Below are positions 17,156 through 25,362 of a stretch of DNA of 64,000 nt, in pieces. A model generated the notes under the pieces. The model ran no database searches. It saw only the letters and a program-made list of their open reading frames with translations, and was not told where the DNA came from. Every line of letters begins with the position of its first letter. Within the stretch, counting starts at the first letter, position 1. A program made the translations under genes and the position numbers. Origin of the DNA: Mesorhizobium sp. YC-39 (GTDB lineage Bacteria > Pseudomonadota > Alphaproteobacteria > Rhizobiales > Rhizobiaceae); the NCBI RefSeq assembly GCF_025753795.1, contig NZ_JAOWPS010000002.1:248001-312000 (forward strand). The letters are read 5' to 3'.

Positions 17156-18121
17156 TCAGGAAGGCGATCCGCTATGGGCGACCGTGCCGGCAGTCAGGAT
17201 GCGCAGCACCCTGATGGCTTCCTCGCCGCTGGTGCGGGGCTCTGCCCGCGTCTCGATGCACTGGATGAAATGCTCTAGCTCACGCGTCAGCGGCATGCCC
17301 TCGCCGACCGCCACATAGGATGGCTCGTTGGCGGTGAAGGCCCATTGGCCGCTGTCCTGCCACACCGCGTGGCGGTAGACGGCGAGCTTGCGCTCCCATG
17401 GCTCGACATCGTCGAACACTGCCATCGCCTTGGTGCCGACCACGGTCAGCCGCCGCTCGCGGTAAGGATTGAGCCGCGAGGCGAAGAGATGGCTGCGCAG
17501 GCCGTTGGGAAAGCGCATATGCAGATGCGCGAAGTCACTGAGCTTGTCGAGCAGTGCGGCGCCCTCGCCGCGCACTTCGACCGGCTCCGAGCCGGTGATG
17601 GCCAGGATCATCGACAGGTCGTGCGGCGCGAGATCCCAGAGCGCGTCGTTTTCGGTATGGAACTTGCCGAGCCCGAGCCGATGCGAGTGGATGTAGCGCA
17701 CCTCGCCGAGCTCGCCATTGTCGATCAGCGCCTTCAGCGTCTCGAAAGCGGGATGAAAGCGCAGCACATGGCCAACCATGAAGACGCGGCCATTGTCGGC
17801 CGCCGCCTTCACCGAGCGCTCCGCATCGGCCACCGTCAGGGCGATCGGTTTTTCCACTAGCACGTCCTTGCCGCCCTTGACGGCGCGCACTGCCATGTCG
17901 GCGTGGAATTGCGGCGGCAGCGCCATGACGATGGCATCGACGTCTTTGCGGGTAAACAGCGCCTCGGGCTCGATTGCCAGGCAATCCTGCTCGCTGGCGA
18001 ACCCTTCGGCACGGGCAGGGTTGGCGTCCGAAACAGCGTGCAGCGCGCCGAGCGCCTTGAGGGTGCGGATGTGGTTGCTGCCCCAGTATCCGCAACCGAG
18101 GACTGCAATGCGCGGTTTCAT
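17156..18121 (-). CDS. Gfo/Idh/MocA-family sugar oxidoreductase
   Basis: A 321-residue NAD(P)-dependent oxidoreductase. The Rossmann motif VLGCGYWGSNH is at the N terminus, the substrate Lys in the EKPIAL motif at about 94-99, and the C-terminal beta-sheet domain includes the DLAPHDLSM segment. It resembles the WlbA group, which oxidises C3 of UDP-N-acetylglucosaminuronate in surface-sugar synthesis. No other sugar-nucleotide genes are nearby, so the substrate is open. The start is ATG 18121; the apparent extra residue upstream is a TTG codon. Confidence 0.8.
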   Translation of the reverse strand: MKPRIAVLGCGYWGSNHIRTLKALGALHAVSDANPARAEGFASEQDCLAIEPEALFTRKDVDAIVMALPPQFHADMAVRAVKGGKDVLVEKPIALTVADAERSVKAAADNGRVFMVGHVLRFHPAFETLKALIDNGELGEVRYIHSHRLGLGKFHTENDALWDLAPHDLSMILAITGSEPVEVRGEGAALLDKLSDFAHLHMRFPNGLRSHLFASRLNPYRERRLTVVGTKAMAVFDDVEPWERKLAVYRHAVWQDSGQWAFTANEPSYVAVGEGMPLTRELEHFIQCIETRAEPRTSGEEAIRVLRILTAGTVAHSGSPS

Positions 18122-18465
18122 CAATTTCAGACCATGACTTTCGTGGCCGAGACATAGCGACGTGCCTCGTCGAACTCAACCCCGGTGTCCCAGCTCAAAT
18201 GTCTGCCCGGCAAAGCATTTTGGCCATTGGAGCGACGTGCGTCCACTTGGACGCACAAAGTATGCTCCAAGACCTTGAATCTCCCGCATCGTGCCGGCCG
18301 AAAATCGATTCCGATTTTCGGACCGATGCGAGGCCAATATGGCGGCATGGCCGACTGCATCGATGCTTGACAGGCTTGGTGTCCCAACCTTATATCCGCG
18401 CGACCTTGGCGAACGCCTCGACATGCCTTTCGATTTAAGGCGGATTTCGGGCCTTTCGCCGCCCT
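18122..18465. other. intergenic region upstream of the oxidoreductase and tRNA
   Basis: 344 bp with no convincing gene; small ORFs in several frames overlap here and none resembles a protein. The only clear structure is a perfect 10-bp hairpin at 18299-18322 (arms CCGAAAATCG / CGATTTTCGG, loop ATTC), which is the core of the type 1 palindrome at 5111-5158. The tRNA promoter should lie just before 18466, but I see no strong -35/-10 pair. Confidence 0.5.
18299..18322. repeat. core of palindromic repeat type 1
   Basis: A perfect 10-bp inverted repeat around ATTC, the same stem as in the element at 5111-5158 (there the loop is GAAT). The outer arms of that element are missing. Confidence 0.65.
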
Positions 18466-18542
18466 GGCGGGGTAGCTCAGTTGGTTAGAGCACGGGAATC
18501 ATAATCCTGGGGTCGGGGGTTCAAGTCCCTCTCCCGCTACCA
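18466..18542 (+). tRNA. tRNA with CAT anticodon (elongator tRNA-Met; tRNA-Ile2 possible)
   Basis: A 77-nt cloverleaf. Acceptor GGCGGGG pairs with TCCCGCT (G-T at both ends), D stem GCTC/GAGC, anticodon stem CGGGA/TCCTG with loop ATCATAA (anticodon CAT), variable GGGTC, T arm GGGGG-TTCAAGT-CCCTC, discriminator A and encoded CCA. The CAT anticodon fits elongator Met or, after lysidine modification, Ile2; the initiator is excluded by the paired acceptor end and the lack of the three G-C anticodon-stem pairs. The 3' end is repeated imperfectly at 23328-23343, suggesting use as an integration site. Confidence 0.93.
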
Positions 18543-18544
18543 CC
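18529..18544. repeat. candidate attL: tRNA 3' end
   Basis: The 16 bases CTCTCCCGCTACCACC at the tRNA 3' end recur at 23328-23343 with one mismatch (CTCTCTCGCTACCACC). The interval of about 4.8 kb contains a decayed gene and the phospholipase-cyclase pair. No integrase gene is present, so mobility is inferred only. Confidence 0.45.
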
Positions 18545-18914
18545 CTCAAATTCCGAACAATTCTCCCGTCCCCTCTTGGCTTCCCGGAAGCCCAGCTTTT
18601 GGCAGTTTGGGGTCGAAAGCTGGGGAGTACGGAAACGACTTTCTTCCCCAAATGACTCTCTGAATGCCCATCATTCTCCGAAGCTGGGGAGTAGTTCCAA
18701 AAATCCCCAGGTTTTGACGACAGCAATATCAATGCCTTAGCGTCGACTTGATGCGGCAGTTTTGCGGTTCGCTCGCCTATCTAATGACGACCACAACTAT
18801 GCGGTCGCTCGCTAGGTCCGGCTTGCGCAACTACGGAAATCCCCAAGCCACTACTCGGACGTCGGGTTTCGGGCCGAGAACGGACCGGCAGCTTCGCGCC
18901 TCGGATGTTCAAAG
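18545..18914. other. gene-free stretch after the tRNA
   Basis: 370 bp where no gene can be supported. A minus-strand ORF with the GEGLEPPTPGL ending is just the translated tRNA antisense. A 13-bp direct repeat AAGCTGGGGAGTA occurs at 18617-18629 and 18681-18693. The stretch is less GC-rich than its surroundings and looks like decayed island DNA. Confidence 0.5.
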
Positions 18915-19233
18915 CGGACCGTCTTTCTGGCAGCCGCTTACTTGCCCGCGGGTTCAATCAAGCATCGGCTGAAGCACCCGATGCTGGTGGGCATCATCCT
19001 TTGGGCCATCGGCACCTCCTGGCCAATGGCGACCTTGCCTCGCTCCTAGTCTTCGGAGCGCTTCTGGTTTACGCGATTGTCGATCTCATTGCCGTCATTC
19101 CACGCGGGATCCGGCACCCGCGGTCGTGCGACCGCTTAGCGACCTGATTGCTGTGGGCATCGGCTTGGTGGCTTTCGCATTGTTCGGGCTCTGGCTGCAC
19201 GGCTGGCTGTTCGGAGTCTCGCCCTTCGCTTGA
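18915..19233 (+). pseudogene. nnrU: NnrU-family membrane protein remnant
   Basis: The C-terminal half of an NnrU protein (multi-pass membrane protein associated with nitric-oxide/denitrification genes) can be read across three frames. The first segment has AAYLPAGSI and KHPMLVGIILWAIG. After a one-base loss near 19013 comes HLLANGDLASLLVFGALL. After a second loss near 19108 come VVRPLSDLIAVGIG and LWLHGWLFGVSPFA, ending in a TGA at 19231-19233. The N-terminal half is absent. Two frameshifts plus truncation make this a dead gene. Confidence 0.75.
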
Positions 19234-19465
19234 ACGTCCGCAGCGACGGCGCGCCTTAGATGGCCTGGCGAATCCCACCAGTTGCCGCGGATCGAGCGCC
19301 TCGCAGACACCACAGTGAACCAATGCTTGGCATAAGGTCGGCACATCAGAATTTTGATCCATAGACGGGCTCCAGCCGGCAACGTTGCGGTTCGGCTCGG
19401 ATCGCGCCTTGCGACGCTGCAAACACGAGCGGTACAACAATTACCGGAGCGAATGCGTCCCCGGG

Positions 19466-21310
19466 ATGGCTCAAATGTCCTCCATCGATTCTCTCGCCGC
19501 GAGATTATTGTCGGCGACATTGATGTTCGATCGGGCGTCGTTGCTGGCGCTCGAGGCTTTGGCTGCCGAATCCGACCGTCGGGTCCTGAGGCGCGGTGAG
19601 GTCCTGGTTCGCGAAGGAGATCCATCGGACAGGTTCTTCGTCGTGCTGTCCGGTCGCTTTACGGTACACAAAGGAGATCCGATTGGCTCGGTCGCCGAGA
19701 TTGCACAGGGCGAACTAGTCGGCGAAATTGGTTTCTTTGCAGGGCTGCCCCGTACGGCCACTGTCCTTGCGGCGCGCGATTCGATCGTCCTTGAAATCAG
19801 TCGTAATCATTTCGAGAAGGCGGCCGAGGCTTTGCCGAACCTCAGAGAGGCGGTCACAATATCTCTGGCGCGCCGGTTCGCCACGCAATCCCCGATTTTG
19901 TCACGTCTCCAGAAACCTGCCAAGATCCGAACGCTTGCCATCATTGCAGCCGGCGGAAGTCGCATCTCACCGGTTTTCATCGGGCACCTACAGCAAGAGT
20001 TCGGCGCGGTCACGCGCGCTCAGTTCGTTTCCCGGCTTGACGTCCACGCGAAGTTCGCAGGTCGTCCGATCGACGACGAGCCGGTCCTTAACTGGTTGAA
20101 CGAACTGGAGGCGCAAGCTGAATTCGTTGTCTACGTCGCCGATGAAGAACCTAATGAATGGACACGCGTCTGCATTCGCCAGGCCGATACCGTCCTGTTG
20201 CTAGCGAACGCGTCCTCCTCGCCTCGCTTGAACACGTCCGAGGAATTGGCGCTATCGGTCCATCCACCATCGACCGGTCGGCTTGTCCTAATTCACGACA
20301 ATCGCTCGGCTGCGGTCTCCGGCACCTCTGCGTGGCTCGATGAGCGTCCCCATGTCGGCCAGCATCATCATGTTGCGCTGGAGGACAGGTCTGATATCCA
20401 GCGCCTGGTCCGATTTATTTCCTGCAAGGCACGTGGCTTCGTGGCAGCGGGGGGTGGGTCCCTGGGCAGCGCCCATCTGGGCGTCTACAAGGCCTTCGTC
20501 GAGGCGGGCGGGCGCTTCGACTACCTCGGCGGGACGAGTTCCGGAGCGGCGATGATGGCCGGCTTCGCAAGAGGGTTGGACGCCGAGCAGATCGACCGCG
20601 GCACGCACAACATATTTGTCAAGAGTCGGGCGTTTCGGCGCCCCACCTTGCCGCGTTTCGCGCTTCTAGATCACAAAGCCTTCGATCGAGCCCTTCGGGA
20701 GGAATACGGCGACGTTCTGATCGAAGATCTTTGGCTTCCGTTCTTTGCGCTTTCGACCAATTTGAGCAGCCGTCAGCCCCATGTCCACCGTCGTGGAAAA
20801 CTCTGGCAAGCCGTTCGGGCATCCGGCTCGCTCCCGGGTGTCCTGCCGCCGTTCTTTACGGCTGGCGGCGATATGCTGGTGGACGGCGCCATCATGAACA
20901 ATTTGCCGCTGGAACAGATGAGGGAACTCAAGACCGGCCCCAATGTCATCGTGAGCTTTGGGTCCAGTGGACCGCAAAAATACCACATCGACTATGACCG
21001 CATCCCCGGAAGATCGGACCTGGCGGTCGCCCTGCTGAATCCTTTCGGCCGTGCCCGCTTGCCGCAGATTCCGAGCATGCTTCAGGTTATTGCCGCGAGT
21101 ATGCTGGCACACGGGCCGCAGGACATTGCCGTCGGCGACGAGGATGTCTTGGTCTGTCCGCAGGTTTCGAGCACGATCGGCTTCATGGATTGGAGTCGGC
21201 ATTCCGAGTTATTTTCGGACGCCTACGACCGCACGACGCAATGGATCGAGCAACGTCTCCGCCAGAACGACTCAGGGCTCCGGGCGGTGCTCGGCAACGC
21301 ACATACTTAG
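19466..21310 (+). CDS. cyclic-nucleotide-binding, NTE-like patatin phospholipase
   Basis: A 614-residue protein. Residues about 10-140 form a cyclic-nucleotide-binding domain with a phosphate-binding cassette GELVGEIGFFAGLPRTATV, keeping the ribose-contacting Glu87 and phosphate-contacting Arg96. Residues about 150-320 match the linker found in neuropathy-target-esterase relatives. Residues about 323-525 are a patatin lipase with oxyanion loop GGGSLGSAHLG, nucleophile Ser358 in GTSSG and catalytic Asp473 in DGAIMNNLP. All catalytic residues are present. The predicted role is hydrolysis of (lyso)phospholipids, gated by a cyclic nucleotide. ATG 19466 gives the most conserved start. A nucleotide cyclase gene follows on the same strand. 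Confidence 0.85.
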   Translation: MAQMSSIDSLAARLLSATLMFDRASLLALEALAAESDRRVLRRGEVLVREGDPSDRFFVVLSGRFTVHKGDPIGSVAEIAQGELVGEIGFFAGLPRTATVLAARDSIVLEISRNHFEKAAEALPNLREAVTISLARRFATQSPILSRLQKPAKIRTLAIIAAGGSRISPVFIGHLQQEFGAVTRAQFVSRLDVHAKFAGRPIDDEPVLNWLNELEAQAEFVVYVADEEPNEWTRVCIRQADTVLLLANASSSPRLNTSEELALSVHPPSTGRLVLIHDNRSAAVSGTSAWLDERPHVGQHHHVALEDRSDIQRLVRFISCKARGFVAAGGGSLGSAHLGVYKAFVEAGGRFDYLGGTSSGAAMMAGFARGLDAEQIDRGTHNIFVKSRAFRRPTLPRFALLDHKAFDRALREEYGDVLIEDLWLPFFALSTNLSSRQPHVHRRGKLWQAVRASGSLPGVLPPFFTAGGDMLVDGAIMNNLPLEQMRELKTGPNVIVSFGSSGPQKYHIDYDRIPGRSDLAVALLNPFGRARLPQIPSMLQVIAASMLAHGPQDIAVGDEDVLVCPQVSSTIGFMDWSRHSELFSDAYDRTTQWIEQRLRQNDSGLRAVLGNAHT

Positions 21311-21752
21311 CGCATCACAGCGCGATACCGGCAGCCCGAACATCAAAAGCGCGGCGATGAGCAAATGCACGGCAAGGGAGGCAGGTTCGTCAGGGTGGAA
21401 ACCGGAAGTTCGACGCGAACCCAACAGGAGCTCGCCGGCTGTTCACGGCTGCTCTACGCGCTCAGTCCTCGGACAAGCCGGCCAGAGAACTATCAGAAGC
21501 GACCCGGGATCAAGGGACGTCGCCTGGCCGGACGTTACGCGCAGGAGACAGCATCTTTGCAACCGCAACGATCACTCCGGCACGCCGGAGATGCCCAGCG
21601 CCTCGACGTAACGCTCGGTGACCGGCGGAAGACGCATTTGCGTCAACGAAACCATCTCGGCTCGTCGGCGCCCGAAGATCATGATTCGATTGCCTGAGCC
21701 GATCGGTGCTACACTGGCAAGCCGGCCAACGCCGCAGACCCTGTTCAAGAAT
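21311..21752. other. gap between phospholipase and cyclase genes
   Basis: About 440 bp, shortened to 370 if the cyclase starts at ATG 21681. No gene is convincing: the plus-strand frame 21365-21697 is rich in Arg/Ser/Gln without any recognisable fold, and a short minus-strand frame ending at 21572 may be a remnant. The length leaves room for a separate cyclase promoter, so the two genes may not form a simple operon. Confidence 0.4.
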
Positions 21753-23135
21753 ATGACCAAAGTAACCGCTCTACCTGACCAGATCGATTTTGACGTGGCT
21801 GCCGATGAGACCTTGCTCGAGGCGGCACTTAGATCGGGCGTGCCGTTCGCACATGCCTGCGGCGGCCGGGCGAAATGCTCGACATGCCGCGTCTGGGTGC
21901 TCGATGGGCTAAAGGCCTGCCCGGACCGGAATTCCGATGAGACTTCGATGGCGGACCGGTTGAGATTGGCGGATGAGGTCCGGCTGGCCTGTCAGCTCAG
22001 GCCGGAAGGCGAGCTTCGCGTCCGACGCCTGGTGCTGGACGAAACCGACATGATGATCACCAGCCAGATTGGCGGTTCTGCCGCGACGCGTTGCGGCGAA
22101 GCAAAGCATGTTGCGGTCTTCTTCAGCGACATTGTCGATTTCACGGCGCTGTCTGAGCGGCTTTCGCCCTACGACGTGATGTATCTGCTCAATCGCTACT
22201 TCGCCCAGGTCGGCGACATCATCGAGCAGAATGGTGGTTTCATCGACAAACTCATCGGCGATGGGCTCATGGCAATATTCGGTATCGACGACCAGCCCGA
22301 CGCTCCGCTCCGCGCCGTGAACGCCGCGCTTCAGACCCTCGCCACAGTCGATCGTCTAAAGCCGTTCTTTGCCTCGATGTATGGCATCGATTTCGATATT
22401 CGGATCGGCCTCAACTATGGCGAAGCCGTCATCGGCACGCTGGGTTTTGCCGGACACGAACGTCTCACGGCAATCGGCGACGTGGTGAATCTGGCCAGCC
22501 GGGTCGAGGCGGCCAACAAGGATGCCGGTACGCGACTGCTGATATCCGAGGCCCTCCGCGACCAGATCGCCGACAAGGTGGAAATCGCCGACTTCGTCAG
22601 GGTACGCCTTCGCGGTACCGCTGAGCGCATGAGCCTATTCGAAATCGTCAGGCTGAAGCCCGAAATTGACGCCGTGCTGAATGCCAAGCGGCCTCGCGAA
22701 ACCATTCGTCACGGTGGTAGGAGGTGGATTCGCGCTTTTGCCGAAGACGAGCTTCAGCCCTACGAACGTCGGATTCTCGATTTTGAGAACTGCGATATCG
22801 TCGTCGTTCGCGGATCCGACAGCTATTGCGCGTTCAACAATGCCTGCCCGCATCTTCATCTGCCGCTCTACGAACGCCGAAGTTCCGCTCAGGCCGAAGT
22901 GCTGGGGCTCCCACACACGGAGAGCACGATCACCGCAGATCTTGGCTTGGTCTGCCGCTGGCATCAGAGTTGTTTCGACCTGCTAACTGGCGACATCAGG
23001 GAGTGGGCGAAGTTGCAGCAGGATGGTACTGCGCCGGGCTATGAATTCGCGGGTGACATTTCGAAAAACCGCTCAAAGCTGATCGTTTATCCCTGCCGAA
23101 AGCAGGATGGCTTTGTGTGGATCGGGCTCGAATGA
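21753..23135 (+). CDS. 2Fe-2S ferredoxin / class III nucleotide cyclase / Rieske fusion protein
   Basis: A 460-residue three-domain protein. Residues 1-95 are a plant-type 2Fe-2S ferredoxin with Cys36, Cys42, Cys45 and Cys80. Residues about 117-300 are a class III cyclase: metal Asp126 and Asp170, substrate-specifying Lys166 and Thr239 (the Lys/Thr pair of class IIIb adenylate cyclases), transition-state Asn246 and Arg250. Residues about 320-460 contain Rieske motifs Cys365-Pro-His367 and Cys401-Arg-Trp-His404. The predicted activity is cAMP synthesis tuned by redox or oxygen through the two clusters. An upstream ATG (21681) would add 24 residues. It sits downstream of a cNMP-binding phospholipase. 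Confidence 0.85.
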   Translation: MTKVTALPDQIDFDVAADETLLEAALRSGVPFAHACGGRAKCSTCRVWVLDGLKACPDRNSDETSMADRLRLADEVRLACQLRPEGELRVRRLVLDETDMMITSQIGGSAATRCGEAKHVAVFFSDIVDFTALSERLSPYDVMYLLNRYFAQVGDIIEQNGGFIDKLIGDGLMAIFGIDDQPDAPLRAVNAALQTLATVDRLKPFFASMYGIDFDIRIGLNYGEAVIGTLGFAGHERLTAIGDVVNLASRVEAANKDAGTRLLISEALRDQIADKVEIADFVRVRLRGTAERMSLFEIVRLKPEIDAVLNAKRPRETIRHGGRRWIRAFAEDELQPYERRILDFENCDIVVVRGSDSYCAFNNACPHLHLPLYERRSSAQAEVLGLPHTESTITADLGLVCRWHQSCFDLLTGDIREWAKLQQDGTAPGYEFAGDISKNRSKLIVYPCRKQDGFVWIGLE

Positions 23136-23496
23136 AAGCGACGGTCAGTCGCGATCCCGTGTGTCGCCTTTTTCGCCGAAGCTGACTTTCGCGGTGCCCA
23201 CTACAATTGCCCGGATCGGTCAGACTTCCCGTTCCCCATCAATCTTTGCAGCACCGAAACAGGTCCATCACGTCCAACACCGTAGAAAATATCGCAGGGA
23301 TTTCGAGTGTGGGGAAAGGCGGTAGCGCTCTCTCGCTACCACCATCCCCCACTCCTTTGATGAAGCGCTCGCCGGAACGTGGAGCCAGCGCTTTTCAGTC
23401 GGCATGCCGACATACTGACCGGCCCGGTCGCCGGCCCTGGCGAGCGTGTTGGCAATGTCACTGGAACCGGTGAAACGTCACCAATGATGCCGATCT
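23136..23496. other. gene-free stretch with candidate att repeat
   Basis: 361 bp between the cyclase stop and the end of the convergent GntR gene. It holds the imperfect copy of the tRNA 3' end (23328-23343), which may mark the right border of an inserted block. No ORF here looks coding and no clear terminator is seen. Confidence 0.5.
23328..23343. repeat. candidate attR: imperfect copy of tRNA 3' end
   Basis: CTCTCTCGCTACCACC differs from the tRNA 3' end at 18529-18544 at one of 16 positions, and lies in the same orientation. It marks the far side of a block of about 4.8 kb. A 16-mer with a mismatch could arise by chance or be a tRNA-derived relic, so confidence is modest. Confidence 0.4.
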
Positions 23497-24234
23497 TCAT
23501 TCGTCGTGGTCGCCAGTCTCAGGCTCACTTGCCCGCTGGCGCCAGAACATCGTCGTCAGCTGGTCGAGATGCTCCCGCATCGCCTGTTCGGCGCGATCGG
23601 GGTCGCGCGCCGCGATCCCATCATAGATGGCGCGGTGAGCCTCATAGGCCGTTTGTTCCTGGCCGTCGGCGGCCAGAGTGACGATGCGCTGCTCCTTGAG
23701 CCATTCCGATATCTGGTCGTGCAGTGCGATGAAGACGAGATTGCGGGCGATACGCGCCAGCTCGAAGTGGAAGGCGATGTCGGTGCTGGTGAAGCGGTCG
23801 CGGTCGCCGATCGCCAAGCGGTTGGCCTCGAGCGCGGCGCGCAGCGATTCCAGATCGGCGGCCGTCGCCGTACGGGCAGCCTCGCGGGCGAGACCGACTT
23901 CGAAGAACATGCGAGCACCCTGAAAGGAGCGCTGGCCTTCCTCGGTCGACAGCATCTGCCTGACGGCAGGCGCCATGCCGGTGAAGATATGGCTGGCTGT
24001 CGGCATCAGCACCTTGGCACGGGCGCCATTGGTGAGTTCGACGAGACCGGCCTTCTGCAGCGAGATCAACGCCTCGCGAATGGCCGGGCGGCCGACGCCG
24101 AAGCGCGACTGTAAATCGCGTTCGGGCGGCAATTGGTCTCCGGGCTTCAGTTTGCCGGAGAGGATCTGCCCCTCGAGATGCGTGGCGACATGCTCGAAGA
24201 GTTTCTTTCGTTCTATGACAAGTGGGTCGACCAT
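23497..24234 (-). CDS. FadR-subfamily GntR transcriptional regulator
   Basis: A 245-residue regulator. The N-terminal winged helix (about 8-75) includes GDQLPPERDLQSRFGVGRPAIREAL. The C-terminal all-helical FCD domain has metal-ligand histidines in AFHFELARI, AHRAIYDGI and MREHLDQL, the usual small carboxylate/metal pocket. It starts at ATG 24234, divergent from the sugar-acid operon that begins at 24420. The layout predicts that it represses that operon and is released by a pathway intermediate. Confidence 0.88.
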   Translation of the reverse strand: MVDPLVIERKKLFEHVATHLEGQILSGKLKPGDQLPPERDLQSRFGVGRPAIREALISLQKAGLVELTNGARAKVLMPTASHIFTGMAPAVRQMLSTEEGQRSFQGARMFFEVGLAREAARTATAADLESLRAALEANRLAIGDRDRFTSTDIAFHFELARIARNLVFIALHDQISEWLKEQRIVTLAADGQEQTAYEAHRAIYDGIAARDPDRAEQAMREHLDQLTTMFWRQRASEPETGDHDE

Positions 24235-24255
24235 AGACCTTTCATACCATCATGC

Positions 24256-24284
24256 TTGACAACCATGCAACAGCTTGCAATGCT
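24256..24284 (+). promoter_or_regulatory. candidate promoter of the catabolic operon
   Basis: TTGACA at 24256-24261 is followed after 17 bp by AATGCT at 24279-24284, a perfect -35 with a weak -10, as expected for a repressed promoter. The surrounding TGCTTGACAACCATGCA has partial symmetry that could be the GntR operator. Confidence 0.35.
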
Positions 24285-24419
24285 GAAATCACAAAGATTG
24301 AAAAGCGGAAAGACAGGCCGGGCCTACGAGCATCGGCCGACGTCGGCTTGGTTTGCTGCCAAGCCGACAAGTCAGCGCGCTTTGCGACGGCGGTTGCGAT
24401 CGCCAAGGGAGGAAAATGC

Positions 24420-25358
24420 ATGAAAATCGCCATTCTGGGCGGCGGCGGAGCTATGGGCGGGATATTCGGTGGATATCTGGCCCGCGCCGGCAATGACGTG
24501 ACCTTGATCGATGTCTCCAAGGCAGCCGTGACGGCGATCAACGACAACGGGCTGACCATCGAGGAGAAAGATGGTTCGCAGCCGGTGATCAGGGTGCCGG
24601 CAAGCGACGATCCGGCAAGCGTCGGCCCGGTCGACCTCATCATCAATTTCGTCAAATGCTATCATACCGAGGCTGCCGTCCGGTCGGCCGAACCGATGAT
24701 CGCCAGCGAGACCGCCGTGCTCAGCCTGCAGAATGGCTGGGGCAATGCGCCACGCATTGCCTCGATCGTCGGCGAAGACCGCGTTCTGGTCGGGCTCACC
24801 TATCATGGCGGCACTCTGCTGGCGCCGGGCCGCGTCAAGCATCCGGGATCCGGTATGACCTATATCGGCGAGCTCACCGGCAAGCCGACCGAGCGCCTCG
24901 GCAAGGTGATCGAAGCGTTCCGCGCCGCTGACATCGAGACGACGCGCTCCGACAACATTCTGGACGAGGTCTGGAAAAAGCTGGCGCTGAATGCCTGCAC
25001 GCTGCCGGTCGCCGGACTGCTGCATTTCATGTCGCACGAACTCGTCACCTTCGACGGCACCAAGAGCCTGATGGCCGCCATCCTCAAGGAGGTTGTGGCG
25101 GTAGCGAAGGCGCAAGGCATCGCGCTCGACTATGACGAGCGCTGGGCCGCAATCACCGGCCTGCTGGAGAAGGCGGTCGGCGGCAAGGCCTCGATGCTGC
25201 AGGATGTCGAGGCCAGGCGCCAAACCGAGATTGAAGTCATCAACGGTGCCATTGTCGACGCAGGCAAGCGCACCGGTGTGCCCACTCCTGTCAACGAAAC
25301 TATGGTCTGGATGATCCAGGCCAAGCAGGCCCATTACCTCCAGGTCAAGGCTCAATAG
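24420..25358 (+). CDS. ketopantoate reductase-like (ApbA/PanE) dehydrogenase
   Basis: A 312-residue NADP-dependent reductase of the ApbA/PanE fold. Visible are the Rossmann loop LGGGGAMGGIFGGYLARAG, the NGWGN motif at about 106 (family NG-x-GN), the active-site Lys region DEVWKKLALNA and the C-terminal helical domain with EVINGAIVDAG. It is first in an operon of sugar-catabolism genes rather than pantothenate genes, so it probably reduces a 2-keto or 3-keto sugar acid, not ketopantoate. The start is ATG 24420, eight bases after AGGGAGGA; the longer frame from 24252 crosses the promoter. Confidence 0.82.
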   Translation: MKIAILGGGGAMGGIFGGYLARAGNDVTLIDVSKAAVTAINDNGLTIEEKDGSQPVIRVPASDDPASVGPVDLIINFVKCYHTEAAVRSAEPMIASETAVLSLQNGWGNAPRIASIVGEDRVLVGLTYHGGTLLAPGRVKHPGSGMTYIGELTGKPTERLGKVIEAFRAADIETTRSDNILDEVWKKLALNACTLPVAGLLHFMSHELVTFDGTKSLMAAILKEVVAVAKAQGIALDYDERWAAITGLLEKAVGGKASMLQDVEARRQTEIEVINGAIVDAGKRTGVPTPVNETMVWMIQAKQAHYLQVKAQ

Positions 25359-25362
25359 GGCC

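Noticed and set aside
18499..18732. Minus-strand ORF of 77 residues ending GEGLEPPTPGL
   Set aside because: This ending is the well-known false translation of tRNA antisense sequence; the ORF overlaps the tRNA.
21365..21697. Plus-strand ORF of 110 residues between phospholipase and cyclase
   Set aside because: Composition is Arg/Ser/Gln-rich without hydrophobic pattern or family likeness; probably non-coding.
21753..23135. Reading the cyclase as a Pycsar pyrimidine cyclase
   Set aside because: The Lys/Thr substrate-specifying pair fits class IIIb adenylate cyclases, and fused ferredoxin and Rieske domains are not part of Pycsar cyclases as I know them.
24252..24419. N-terminal extension of the PanE-like gene
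   Set aside because: It would run through the operon promoter and precede the strong ribosome site and Rossmann start at 24420.
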